Positions 10,493-21,647 of a stretch of DNA of 64,000 nucleotides are shown here, in pieces. Made by a program: the position numbers and the translations under genes. Below the pieces are notes generated by a model that saw nothing but the letters and a program-made list of their open reading frames with translations, was not told where the DNA came from and searched no databases. The DNA comes from Adineta vaga (Eukaryota; Rotifera): positions 4,154,001 through 4,218,000 of the forward strand of contig CP075493.1 in assembly GCA_021613535.1 (NCBI GenBank), in the 5' to 3' direction. The first letter of the stretch is position 1. Each line of letters opens with the position of its first letter.

Positions 10493-11272
10493 ATGGAAGA
10501 CGTATGGAAACATGTTGGAGAATTATTACAGAATGAAAATTTTGCTAAATATGCAATAAATTATGATCGTCGTCCTTTAATCAAACTTGTTAATAATATA
10601 AATGGTCCACGAATGCGATTAATACATTCGTCAACACTTCTTCAACTTCAACGAATTCCACATAGTGATGAACATTTCACTGTTGATGCCTTAGAAGGTA
10701 TTGATACTTATGGCGCACATATATGTGAAATCTTCATGGTTAGTCATCGTTGGTTACGACCACGTCTTAATTCTTCTCAATCACATCCGGATTCATCTGA
10801 TCATCTAAAAGCTCATGCAATTAATGAATTTACTAAATGGCGACAAACATGGGTGAGAACAAAATATGAATTTAATATTGAAATCTTCTATTGGATCGAT
10901 TTCTGTTGTATTGATCAACATGATTTAACAGCAGCTATTCCATTATTACCTTTATGGGTAGCATGTTGTGAACGTTTTTTACGAATTGAAACAGAAGATT
11001 ATTCTGAACGAGCTTGGTGTCGATTAGAACCTTTATTATCATATGCATTTCAATTTGCTGATCATCATACGATTATACATTTAGATTTTAAATGTTCAGA
11101 AAAAGATTTTCATTCTGGTAAGGAAATAGAAGTATTAATTCTTGATCCAATGGATGGTAAAAGCACAGATGATGAAGATTTACTACGAATAAAACCGATT
11201 GTTAATTTGACAAAACAAAACCGAAAGAAAATCGATTTTGGAAAAACAACGATTAAATGTTTTCAGTTATAA
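10493..11272 (+). CDS. SHRWL / CCIDQ-motif protein of unknown function
   Basis: Single exon, 259 residues, no signal peptide and no membrane segment. The core (about residues 75-205) has a strand-motif series: FMVSHRWL, then IFYWIDFCCIDQ, then LPLWVACCERFLRI, and DYSERAWCRLE. The 'hSHxWL ... hWhDxxCIxQ ... ERxWCRhE' pattern is reminiscent of HET- and TIR-related signalling domains in fungi and protists, in which a (S/H)-R-W strand, a W-x-D strand and an R-x-W-C-x-x-E helix recur. That relation is a guess from motif order only. It is more typical of protists and fungi than of vertebrates, so lateral origin is possible. No function is assigned. Confidence 0.55.
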   Translation: MEDVWKHVGELLQNENFAKYAINYDRRPLIKLVNNINGPRMRLIHSSTLLQLQRIPHSDEHFTVDALEGIDTYGAHICEIFMVSHRWLRPRLNSSQSHPDSSDHLKAHAINEFTKWRQTWVRTKYEFNIEIFYWIDFCCIDQHDLTAAIPLLPLWVACCERFLRIETEDYSERAWCRLEPLLSYAFQFADHHTIIHLDFKCSEKDFHSGKEIEVLILDPMDGKSTDDEDLLRIKPIVNLTKQNRKKIDFGKTTIKCFQL

Positions 11273-11356
11273 TTGAATACAATTACGAAAAGAAATCGAT
11301 TAATGTTCTTTTATTCTTCATCTCATGATAGAAAACAAAAACGAATGATTGATAAA

Positions 11357-13752
11357 TCATCGATGACATTCTTTCGTCTTTAAATCTTCATAGGTTGGTA
11401 AATTCGAAAGAGTTTGACTTTGAAAATATCCTGATCTACCATAGATAACATTCCGAGATGCACTTTCATAGAAATTTTGCCATTGTTTTGCTGAATCAGT
11501 TGTCCATTTTTTAGCCAATATCCATTCTTTCAGTTGTTTATCATCAATAGATCTAGATAATAAATCAATCGTGTCAAATATCTTTATCTAGTAGTCAATA
11601 CTAACGAGGAAATATTCATTACATTTTGCCAAGCTGATGGATGATTCACAGTTACACAGGCATATAAATCACTCATACGAGGATAATATGTAAACATATG
11701 CACACACATTTCATCTCGAGTTCTTTTACCACCCTTTTCATAAACGAATGTTCAATACATAAAAAACAAAGGACATATCGTTTTGAATCTTACTTACTAA
11801 TGTAACTTCATTTTTATTCATTGTATTATAAATACATCGAGTAGCAAATGAATCACCCTGAAAAAGAAAATTAATTGATTGAATATGTTCGTAGACATGT
11901 CCGAATCTTTACAGGATAAAGTTTGATAGTTTTCGGTAAACGATTTTGAAATTGATAATTAAAATCATACATTTCTCCATTGAATAAATAATCCACAGCA
12001 GTATTATTTCGAATAATTTTTGTCCAAACACTTGTTCCTATCAAGCGATCAATCCATCAATCAATTCGAATTATCTATTTTCTATTCTACCTTGAAGATG
12101 TGTATGTGGTAAAGCAAAAATAACATTAATACCCGATTCCGGAAAATTCTAATTCATACTCATAGATTGATCGTTATTAAAATTTCAAATTACATACGCG
12201 GGTTGCTTCTGATGGACAAAATGAATCGGTAATAAATTGTTCAGTTTTCGGTGGTATAATAAGACCAGATGGAGTTGACCCAATTCCAAATGTTAAAAAG
12301 CCGAGATCATATTTTCGAAGTTCATTACCAAGATAAAATCGTATTCCTGAATTATCACGCCGATCTACATGCAACAATAATCAAAGTTAACAATTGGATT
12401 TTTTCATTTACTAATGTTCTACTTGAATTTAGTCGAGGATTATCATAATGCATTTGAATCATATAGTATTTCGTTTCATAATTTCCTCCAATAGCATAAC
12501 CAGCTTCCTCAGGAAATTCTCTTGTCTAAATTAATTGATCAATTACAATATTGGCATTGATTGTCTACTTACAACATCACCACCAATAGCCCATACAGTA
12601 GCAAAATTTGATGAACATAATTGTATTTGATTTTCTATTTCATCACAGAGATCATCAGGTAAATTTTCGTCGTCGAATGTCGCTGTTGGATCGCATTCAT
12701 ACAAATTCAAATGATGAACAAGATCGGTATTTGCTGGATCAATTAAAATTTTTTGCTAGGAAAACGGAAATCATTGATCTTCAATCATTCATAAATGACA
12801 ACAAACTAGAACATACAGCAATGGCATGACGTTTTTCAAAATATTGACTTGGTGCTTTATAGATTTTACAATGATAAGTAGTATCAGTCGATGGTACAAG
12901 ATACTAAATAATAGAATATACTATTAAGAAAAGAAATTATAAAATATACGAACATTATTCAAATGAAATTCGAATGTATCAAGTCCAACAAATTTCGAAT
13001 CGGAAGGTGGATTATCATATGAACGAAGTGGTATCATTCGAGTATTTCGTCGAGTATCATGATAAGAAATATCCGAATCTGGTCGATTCGAATCAAGATC
13101 AACAAGACCATACGCAAAGATAAGAATATTAGTTCCAGACTTTCATAGAATAATAAAATGTACTTGAATGTTTTCTTTTTCAAAGAATTTATCGACTTAT
13201 TGTTACCTTTATTGGAACATCCATTGAATCACAAGTATCAAGTAAACGTTTAAAACGAATAGCTGTCCAACCATTTTTTTCTTGACCTTGAAGAACAAAC
13301 CAATCTTCCGTTGTATTATCGCGTATTGGTCTTGAATTGCCTATTGCATAACGATCCTATTCAAAGTCAACGAATTCAACATTCATCAATATATTCTTTT
13401 CATCGATTTACTTGAAGATAAACTTTACCAGAGGATTCAACCCATCCAACTGCAATATCAGCACCTTTCATACCACCAGCTAAAAACAACCAGATACATT
13501 AGAATTTACATGAGAGAAAATCTTACCTGGACTGATTCCTAAAGCAATCCAACCTGTACTTTTGATATGTAATTCAAAAGTAATTTCACGTTCGGCATCG
13601 TCAATTGTCCACCAAAGATCAGCAATATTTTCTTGTAATTCAGCAGAATATTTGTACGTTACGAACGGTTGAATAGGACTTGATAATCCCAAACAGTTCT
13701 CAAAAACAATCAAACAAAGATACAATAATGAAATAAAATATTTTAACATCAT
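11357..13752 (-). CDS. DBH-like copper type II ascorbate-dependent monooxygenase with DOMON domain
   Basis: Thirteen exons join in phase to about 584 residues, the size of MOXD1/dopamine-beta-monooxygenase-like proteins. Exons (high to low) start near 13752, 13479, 13356, 13139, 12903, 12755, 12525, 12364, 12148, 12037, 11857, 11733 and 11587. The order is signal peptide (MMLKYFISLLYLCLIVFENC), DOMON domain (about 25-180), then both copper-hydroxylase domains. Copper ligands are all visible: VHHL (about 253-254) and QMHYD (about 326) for the first site, HTH (about 405-407) and the Met of DEMC (about 479) for the second. It is therefore likely an active, secreted or lumenal hydroxylase; the substrate is unknown. 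The last intron (11588-11622) is only 35 bases and is the least certain junction. The start is the first of two adjacent ATGs before the signal peptide. Confidence 0.85.
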
Positions 13753-14287
13753 GACATTTTCACAGACATTCATTAAACTAAGCAACTGATCTATAAATAT
13801 ATTATCATCTTTCATTAAAATGTTAATACTTCATGCTCATATTTGCCTAAGAATCATCCATGTTTTGATGATATTTTCAATTCAAATTCATGATAACTAT
13901 TTGTTTTGGATTAATCTTTGATAGAACTCTATATCGAGTACATTTTCATATATTATTTTCTTTATTTGAATGATTATTCATACTTTATTGATATTGAATT
14001 GAAAGATTTTTGAACAAAAACATAGCCGTTAAAGACTAAATTCTTCTTTCAAGACATCGTTAATTAGTATCAATGAATTCATAAACGAGATATTCAAAAG
14101 AGATAATATCATGTGACTCTTGATAAGGATCAAACGTCTTGAAATAGAACTAGTTTTGAAAGATATCACGATTGCATGCGATGTAATAAGATCAGAAGTA
14201 TAAATATAATATCGATCGAAAAAGAAAGCTCATATCACTTTTTTTTTCAGAAATCTATTTCTTGTGATCTAAGCCATACACGATACA
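13753..14287. other. divergent intergenic region, no gene seen
   Basis: Shared upstream region of the monooxygenase and the GPCR genes. Strongly AT-rich; no specific element was identified. Confidence 0.45.
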
Positions 14288-15349
14288 ATGTCAATTGAAG
14301 ATGATTTCGATTTTGCATCTCGACAACTTCACATCTATTTTGGTTTATTCATTTTAATTCTTGGTGTCATTGGAGGTTTACTCAATTTAATCGTTTTTAT
14401 AATACTTAAAACATTTCGTGAAACAGCATGTGCATTCTATTTAACTGCTGTTTCAGTTGTTAATGTTTGTCAATTATTAATAGCATTGCTTATTCGAATT
14501 CTTAGTGAAGGATTCGATACTGATATAAGAAAACGATCGTCGATTTGTAAAGGTCAAATATTTATGGTTGTTTGGTGTTTATTAATGTCAATAATAGGAA
14601 TATGTTTAGCAACAATCGATCAATATCTATCTATGACAAAATATCGACATTTGAGTAATTTACGATCAGCACGACGAAATTTTCTTTTTACTTGTTTTCT
14701 ATGCGGAATTTATAGTATTTGTTATTCTCGTTTTTGGGATGTATCTTCGGGAAATTGTTCAATTATTAATTCAAATTTTGTCAAATATTCAACATATTTT
14801 CATTTTCCCGTACTTTTAGGACTTTTACCGATTAGTATAATGGTTACATTTTCTTTATTAGCTTATTATAACGCACGATCTTTTATTCATCAACAAGTAA
14901 ATATTATTTATTCAAGCCGTGATCGACAATTAACAGCAATGACACTTGTTCATGTTGTGTTTTTTATTATAACAACATCACCTCATGTTATTTTCTTTAT
15001 TTATTCATTGAATCGTACTACTAACGATCCAAAACAGATAGCTTATAAAAATCTTCTTAATACAATTATAGTTTTGATTAATTACTCAAGTAATTCTGTG
15101 AGTATTTGGTTTTTTGTTGTTAGTGAGGAAATTGATGTTTTCTTTGTTGTTGAATTTTAGGGCCCATTTTATATCTATTGTTGCGTTTCGGAACGTTTTC
15201 GAAAACAATTTGTGTATGTGTTAACCAAGTTTTGTATCAATCCATGTCGACAACAGATTCAAGCTCAAGTTGTACCAACTGTAGAAGGTCTAGTTGATAG
15301 ACATCCGACACGAACGAGAACATTTAATGAAATGGTTTCATTTCGTTAA
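14288..15349 (+). CDS. rhodopsin-like GPCR
   Basis: Two exons, 14288-15097 and 15161-15349, separated by a 63-base intron, give 332 residues with seven hydrophobic segments. TM1 is HIYFGLFILILGVIGGLLN, the TM3 end reads CLATIDQYLSM (a divergent DRY box), and TM7 is completed only after splicing. The junction then reads NYSSNS-GPFYIYCCVSERF, a normal TM7/helix 8 transition. Reading through the intron would end the protein early with a non-membrane tail. Conserved cysteines after TM2 and in loop 2 suggest the usual disulfide. The family is the divergent peptide-receptor-like group common in bdelloids; the ligand is unknown. Confidence 0.8.
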
Positions 15350-16189
15350 AGGACACAGCTGCAGTTGTTTGAATAACAGCGAAACTAGTAATTGTGAAGA
15401 AGAAAACCGGTTTTTCTTGATGTTCATGTTTGGACGTTTTGTTTAAATATTGTGTGTAACTTTCAAAATATGCACTTATTATTGATGTGTTTTTTATGAT
15501 AATCTTTATATCAACACTTTTATGTAATGCTAGCGAGTCTCATCTATTTTTGTTTATAAATAGACACACCTTTTGCTTCAACTGTATCACATGGCAGCAT
15601 TTTCTATCACGAACAAAATAAGTCATGAAATACAGATAGTCCACTCGTGACTTGTCATTACAGATCAATTAACCATAATTACTTTGTGTGACTATGTAAC
15701 TCGATAAAAACGATAAAGAATATTCACATACGTCGAAACTAATGGAATCGAATCAGATAGATAAGCAGTGCACATATACCATGTGACTAAAACGCAAATG
15801 GTGTCATACGTATGAAAGAAAAGAACAGATATCTCTTCGTAATGATCATACGAATGAACAGTTCTAGTACTGAATAATGAAATGCATATAGTTATGATAT
15901 TCAGAATACCATACAAATCGTATAAGAATCATTTGATTCAATCTCGATACTTTTTTTCTCAAGAAAATAACCCCTCATTTTATCAGTAAATCGAAATCTT
16001 CACTAAAAGATACAGAGATGTTGTTAAAAGAAAGTTTTCAAACTTATAACAAAAGATATTCACTTTCTTTCGAGCCTAATACTGAGAATCTATCGAAATA
16101 TTTTTTTCCAATCTTTGTATTCAAAATTTACAGATGTTCAAAAATGGACATGTATAAATCTTTTCGAGTTAGTCGATCAATTGCAAACA
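15350..16189. other. intergenic, no gene seen
   Basis: Spacer between the GPCR and the tRNA-Leu array. Short open frames here lack any recognisable domain and are probably chance. Confidence 0.45.
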
Positions 16190-16269
16190 GGCAGCGTGGC
16201 CGAGCGGTCTAAGGCGCCGGTTTAAGGCACCGGTCCGAAAGGGCGTGAGTTCGAATCTCACCGCTGTCA
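16190..16269 (+). tRNA. tRNA-Leu (anticodon AAG), array copy 1
   Basis: Eighty bases fold as a class II tRNA. The acceptor stem GGCAGCG pairs with CGCTGTC through one G-T pair, the D arm is GCC...GGC, and the anticodon arm is CCGGT-TTAAGGC-ACCGG with anticodon AAG. An 11-base variable arm and the T arm GTGAG-TTCGAAT-CTCAC complete the fold. A T run just downstream serves as pol III terminator. Confidence 0.95.
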
Positions 16270-16356
16270 CTACTTTTTTACTACTGAATTACTTTCACCA
16301 TCAGATAATATTGGATTATTCAAATCCTTCGTGACTTCATTTATGAAATGTAACCA

Positions 16357-16436
16357 GGCAGCGTGGCCGAGCGGTCTAAGGCGCCGGTTTAAGGCACCGG
16401 TCCGAAAGGGCGTGAGTTCGAATCTCACCGCTGTCA
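16357..16436 (+). tRNA. tRNA-Leu (anticodon AAG), array copy 2
   Basis: Identical in sequence to copy 1, with a T run downstream. The upstream flank differs from that of copies 3 and 4, but its downstream spacer is the one repeated after copy 3. Confidence 0.95.
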
Positions 16437-16528
16437 CTATGTTTTTTTTGTTATTACAGATTATTATATTACAACTATATCTGATAGATAATCATATCGA
16501 ATATTTTTTGTATATCGGATTAAGAACA

Positions 16529-16608
16529 GGCAGCGTGGCCGAGCGGTCTAAGGCGCCGGTTTAAGGCACCGGTCCGAAAGGGCGTGAGTTCGAATCTCAC
16601 CGCTGTCA
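16529..16608 (+). tRNA. tRNA-Leu (anticodon AAG), array copy 3
   Basis: Identical tRNA, 172 bases after copy 2. The 92-base spacer that follows is the same as the one that precedes it. Confidence 0.95.
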
Positions 16609-16700
16609 CTATGTTTTTTTTGTTATTACAGATTATTATATTACAACTATATCTGATAGATAATCATATCGAATATTTTTTGTATATCGGATTAAGAACA

Positions 16701-16780
16701 GGCAGCGTGGCCGAGCGGTCTAAGGCGCCGGTTTAAGGCACCGGTCCGAAAGGGCGTGAGTTCGAATCTCACCGCTGTCA
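16701..16780 (+). tRNA. tRNA-Leu (anticodon AAG), array copy 4
   Basis: Identical tRNA, again 172 bases after the previous copy. The downstream flank (ACTTTTTTTCC) diverges from the repeated spacer, marking the end of the tandem unit. Confidence 0.95.
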
Positions 16781-17019
16781 CTACTTTTTTTCCATCAGAA
16801 TATACAAATTATAACAGATAATTTCATATTTTTGCACACAGATGAATCATGATAGAAAATCGTAACAATTAAAATAAGAAAATAGCCTTCATTCATGATT
16901 CACCGTCTTCTTTTCTCATTCACATTCATATCTTCTCAATGATGAATCATTCGACAAAAAAACTACGAGGACGACGACGAAAACGTTTTGATGGATAAGT
17001 AAAACACATAACAACAAAA

Positions 17020-17982
17020 ATGAGTGATTTTATACGCTTCGAATCTTTTCCAAATGAAATCTTTTTCGAAATCTTTGATTATTTTTCACTTCATCAACTT
17101 TATTATTCCTTCCATGGACTTAATCAACGTATGAATTATCTTCTACAATCTATCAATCATTGTGCAGTTCGATTATGGCCTACTGATAATAAAAATGAAC
17201 TTGAATTAGTTGAATTTTTTTCTCCAACGATTGATACATTGATTATTAACGACGATTTTAATATTAATCTAAATCAATATCCAAAATTAAATTCATTAAC
17301 ATATATTTACGCAACTGATGATCAATTACAACATTTTCTTCAAAGTGAATCTTGTCATCAACATTTGACATATCTCAATATAACATCCGATGATTTAACT
17401 TCATTTATGAGATATCTTTTTTCCAATAAATTTCCATGCCTTCAAACTTGTATTTTACGTAACATTGATTCTATATTGAAATGTCCTTGGCGAATGGAAC
17501 CATCTCTTTCTTCAATAACAATATGTGATGAAAAGAATCTCGTACCATACATACTTCAATCATGTCCAAATTTAAAACGTCTTTCATTAGCTATTTCTCG
17601 TTATTCAACAATTGCTCCAACTTTATTCATTTCTCATCAATCTCTTCGTCATCTATCTATCGAAATGATTCAACCAGCATGGACTATTGAAGCTATTAAA
17701 ACATTGATTTCATCAGTTGAATTACCTTATCTCATTTCATTTGGTATGCATTCTTATGAATCATCATCAGATTATTTCGATTTCGCTCAATTAACGACTA
17801 TTTTTCATGAACAATTACCAAATTTACGTCGATTTCACTGTAATATATGTGTCACAGAAGAAGTACAAATTATCGATATAAAAACAATACGAAATTTGCA
17901 TTCATCGTTGTTCAATTCTTTAAAAACAAAACATGAATTTTTTGGTATTCAAACAATCTATACGAGTTCTAATGGCGATTAA
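17020..17982 (+). CDS. short F-box protein
   Basis: Intronless, 320 residues. The F-box is at residues 6-45 (FESFPNEIFFEIFDYFSLHQL). Leucine-rich irregular strands follow, with motifs such as CPNLKRLSLAI and HQSLRHLSIEM, as in LRR-type F-box proteins. It is about half the length of the two paralogs at 3595 and 8025 and lacks their shared FWIEEHQWFVRCHW segment, so it belongs to a related but separate subfamily. Probable role: SCF substrate adaptor, target unknown. Confidence 0.8.
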   Translation: MSDFIRFESFPNEIFFEIFDYFSLHQLYYSFHGLNQRMNYLLQSINHCAVRLWPTDNKNELELVEFFSPTIDTLIINDDFNINLNQYPKLNSLTYIYATDDQLQHFLQSESCHQHLTYLNITSDDLTSFMRYLFSNKFPCLQTCILRNIDSILKCPWRMEPSLSSITICDEKNLVPYILQSCPNLKRLSLAISRYSTIAPTLFISHQSLRHLSIEMIQPAWTIEAIKTLISSVELPYLISFGMHSYESSSDYFDFAQLTTIFHEQLPNLRRFHCNICVTEEVQIIDIKTIRNLHSSLFNSLKTKHEFFGIQTIYTSSNGD

Positions 17983-18210
17983 TTTTTTAACTAAAAGAGA
18001 TTTCTTTTACGATGAGTTGTTCGTTTTTCTTAAGAAAAAGCAAAATTGATAAGAAAATAAAGATATGACATTGATGACAAAGTCATTGACTCATCGCCAT
18101 CATCATCATCTTCGTGTATACTCACTTACACGTTCTCTGTTTTTTCTGCAACGAAAGTGTGACAGAATAAAGAATGTAACATAATATTTATTTTGAATTT
18201 TAGCATAACT

Positions 18211-20244
18211 ATGTCTGTTATTGTTTCTGATGAAGATCATCTTTTAATGGATGGTGTAACAGTTCATAAGCATTTTCATACGTTTAAGAATGAAGTAAAA
18301 GAATTGTTTACCTTTCATCCGAAACAATGGATGAATGCATTTCGTTCAAATCCAAAGTATCCATTGTTTGTTCGTGGTGATATCGATGGTTTTGTAGCAT
18401 TTTTTATCAATAGTTTATCAACTTTATTAGCAGTTATATTAAGTTTACAACCTATTCTTGGTGATGACATTGTCTATGGAAAAATCGTACCAGGGTAAAT
18501 AGGAAATGCTACTTAATCAATGAAATATTCGATTTTTCTCATAGGACAGGTATAGCAATGTTATGGGGTAATTTTTATTATGTTTATATGGCTCGAAAAC
18601 TTGCATATAAAGAAAAACGTGCCGATGTCTGTGCCATGCCTTATGGAGTATGTACACCAGGTGCATTTGCTTTTATTTATGTGATTATTTCACCGACGTA
18701 TTATGGATGTATAATGACACATGAAAAACGTTATTGTCAAGAATTAGCTTGGTATGTAGCGTTAGCAAGTAATTTTATAACTGGTTTAGTTCTTATTCTG
18801 TTGTGTATCTTTGGAGAATTTATACGAAAGAATACACCTAGCGTAGCATTATTAACATCAATATCTGGTCTTGGATTTGTTATATTAGCATTGAATGAAT
18901 ATTTACCAATTGCAGAAACACCAATTGTTGCTTTTCTACCATTTTTTATTGTCATGCTGGGATATTTTGGTGGAGGTAAGTAAAAGAATTGAATATAATA
19001 TAGAAAATATACTTTGAATCGTTTTTTTTGCTAGCTGGTTACGGTCCAGTTCCAATTACATTTGTTGCTTTACTAACAGGTACTATACTTGGTTGGATAA
19101 CTTCAGTTAATCAAGTTTCTAATATTCGTGATGCTGTTCATCATCAAAGGTTATGCACCTGTTTTTCCTATTAAAGAAATGTTCGAACAGATCGATAGTA
19201 TACGTTTATATCTATCGACGACAGTTCCAACAGCAATTGCGATTGCTATCGGAACTATTCAATGTGTAGAAACAGCAAAACGAGCTGGAGATTTCTATCC
19301 TACACGTGAATCAATGTTTGTTGACGGAATTGGAACATTGATTGCAACATTTTGTGGTTCAATTCTTAGTATGACAGGTAGATAAAAAACTATTGATCTT
19401 TTCTTTTCTGCATTAAAATAGATTAACTCTGTTGATATACTATAGCTTATATTGGTCAACCAGCAATGAAAAAGATGGGTGCTAGACAAGCTTATTCTAT
19501 AATTCATGGTCTTACTTATGTACCTTTATGTTTTTTCGGTTTTAGTGGTGTATTAATGTCTATTATTGCAGTCGTTGCAATCAATCCAATAGTTGTAAGT
19601 ATCTTTCGAAAACAAGATCAAATCATAGATGAGAATTATTCAATTCTAAGATCTTTATTGGTTTGATCATATGCTCTGATACCTTAGCAATTACACCTCA
19701 ACGTCACTATCCTGCTTTTCTACTTGGTACAATGTCTGTTGTAGCTGATTGGGCACAAGGTACGATTGTGAATGGTGTATCAAATGCTTATGCAAATTTT
19801 ACTATTGCAAATGTTCATTTCTCACCGAATGTAACTTCTGCTATATCTGGTTTTTCATATCGTGGTTTAATCAATTTTGCTGGTGGTTCATTATTACAAA
19901 GCGTGTTTCTTACAGCTATTATGATGTATATGATCGATCGAAAATTTCTTCGAGCTGCAGTATGGTCAACACTTGCGGCTTTCTTTTCTTTATTTGGTTT
20001 AATCAATGCAAATAGTGTGGGTGTTTTAGTAAAAAAGACAGATGATGGATGGCGATTTGCAGTTGCATATTTGATGTTAGTTATTTTCTTTATTTTATTA
20101 GAAATAGTTCAAAGAAAACGTTGGATCCGTGAACAAGAAACTGAACCAGATGATTTATCAAGTATAGAATGGGCAGAATGGAAAAGACAACAAGCATTAG
20201 AAGAATCAAATATCAATGGAACGTCAAATGATATTGTTGTTTGA
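18211..20244 (+). CDS. nucleobase-cation symporter 2 (xanthine/uracil/AzgA-like) permease, frame broken
   Basis: Five exons: 18211-18494, 18545-18975, 19035-19377, 19446-19594 and 19651-20244. They encode a polytopic membrane protein of about 600 residues. The family is suggested by RGDIDGFVAFF, by MPYGVCTPG in an early helix, and by the purine-permease-like motif GQPAMKKMGARQAYS. An AG splice acceptor lies just 5' of the ATG at 18211, so a 5' UTR intron is likely. All junctions are in phase except inside exon 3. There, ITSVNQVSNIRDAV (to about 19136) and KGYAPVFPIKEM (from about 19147) lie in frames offset by one base. A 58-base intron removing the first segment would also restore frame, but would delete a normal-looking helix end. 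Predicted role: import of purines or related compounds. Confidence 0.7.
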
Positions 20245-20459
20245 TATATTTAGAAAGAAATATAGAATAATAAAATATCTTAATGAAATAAAATCTGATC
20301 TCAATAAAGATTTTCACACGACGAATGTGTTGAGGGTGTAAGAAAAACAACAATAGAAAGAAAAAAACATATATATATATAGAAAAGAAGCGAAGAACGG
20401 CAACACTGCATGTTATATATATTTTTTTCTCGTTCTGCAAAAGCACAGAAAAAAAGTAG

Positions 20460-20539
20460 TGACAGCGGTGAGATTCGAACTCACGCCCTTTCGGACCGGT
20501 GCCTTAAACCGGCGCCTTAGACCGCTCGGCCACGCTGCC
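20460..20539 (-). tRNA. tRNA-Leu (anticodon AAG), inverted fifth copy
   Basis: The same 80-base tRNA as in the 16.2-16.8 kb array, on the opposite strand, with a downstream T run (complement of the A run at 20449-20456). The flanks do not match the array spacer, so it is an old dispersed copy rather than part of the tandem unit. Confidence 0.95.
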
Positions 20540-20718
20540 TGTTTTCATTACATTACTAAAACTGTTTTCAACCATCCTGTCACTACTAAAATATCGTCTA
20601 GAAATATATATTTCATCAGTTTATCAAGGATTTACACGTTCATATAACGAAGATTTCTCGTTATTATAGACAATTTTATTCTGACAACTGACATCTCGAT
20701 CATAAAAGAAAAAATAAA

Positions 20719-21647
20719 TTACACATGAGTATTCGCATTATTACATCTTTTAAATAACTGATAGATTTTAGGATTAACAAATGGTGTACTAATAGCCAAT
20801 ATAACTGCATTAATACTTGATGAAACCCAACCAATTGAATTCATATTTGGATCTATATAACCTTTTGGTAAGAAAATAATTAGATCAATAATTAATGGTA
20901 ATGAAACCATACTTAAAATAGCAATAATTATTATAATACGATGAATAACAATTAAATCACGTCGATTTCGTGACCGATGTACATTTATTATTGTTGCTGT
21001 ATGACGTATTTTCCAAATAATGCATAGATAACATACAGAAATAATCAATAATGGAAATAGAAAAGCAACTATCGGTATATAAATGAATGTAGCAAGTTCA
21101 TTAAATGGTGCCGTACAATATGGTTCATTGGCAAGTAAATAAATTGCATCAAAGCCAATCCAAATTGGAAGAGTACTAAGAAATCCTAGGAGAAATTGAA
21201 TTGGAATCAAGATATAAAGATATGTTGTTATTTGATAGAATCGAATATGTTCAGGATATATTACTCGTGTAAATCGAAAGATTGCTTTCAATGCATAACT
21301 CCAATAGAGTGTATTATGCACTGATAAAAGTAGATAAGAACTAAATCGACAAGAAAATGAATCAAAAAATTCACTGATCGAAAAATAATTTCGTTTAATT
21401 GTATTCAGATCAATATTAAGAAATTGTAATATACTTCGTGCACAATAAGAATAACTAAAGTATCAATAGAAAGAAGAATACTTGTTTCACATAGGAATTT
21501 TTTTCGTTGAAGTCTATTGAAATGAAGAAACTTGTAAATCATAAAACATACAAGTACCAACGATATTAATAACGTTAAAAGATTTGCAATTGTTGAACAA
21601 AGATCTTAAATCTGTCCGAATACTGGTGAAGGCTCGATAATTGCCAT
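20719..21647 (-). pseudogene. rhodopsin-like GPCR pseudogene
   Basis: Seven-helix GPCR, residues recognisable from start to end but in two frames. From ATG 21647 the frame meets a stop at 21608-21606, then continues as a clear TM1-TM2 region (NLLTLLISLVLVCFMIYKF). Near 21441-21444 the frame shifts by one base, after which ARSILQFLNIDLN leads into TM3 to TM7 and a stop at 20721-20719. The last part (about 200 codons) is uninterrupted. With one nonsense codon and one frameshift it is unlikely to make a receptor. Confidence 0.75.

Larger units (their letters stand above)
16357..16780 (+). repeat. 172-bp tandem repeat carrying tRNA-Leu
   Basis: The unit is one tRNA (80 bases) plus a 92-base AT-rich spacer. 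Spacer 16437-16528 and spacer 16609-16700 are identical as read. This indicates recent unequal duplication rather than old independent copies. Confidence 0.9.

Noticed and set aside
15692-16212. Two small frames between the GPCR and the tRNA array
   Set aside because: No conserved motif, no splice signals, and one runs into the tRNA; treated as chance.
16331-16564. Open frame giving AERSKAP-like peptides over tRNA-Leu
   Set aside because: It is the translation of the tRNA gene itself and is repeated wherever the tRNA occurs, including at 20459-20647. It is not a protein gene.
16190-16780. CRISPR-like array
   Set aside because: The regular repeat and spacer look is fully explained by tandem tRNA-Leu genes with identical spacers; a eukaryotic genome is not expected to carry CRISPR.
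19815-20446. Additional frames on both strands over and after the permease C-terminus
   Set aside because: Antisense or out-of-phase to the membrane helices of the permease; the 20213-20446 frame is rich in Phe/Ile/Tyr because it is AT-rich non-coding DNA.
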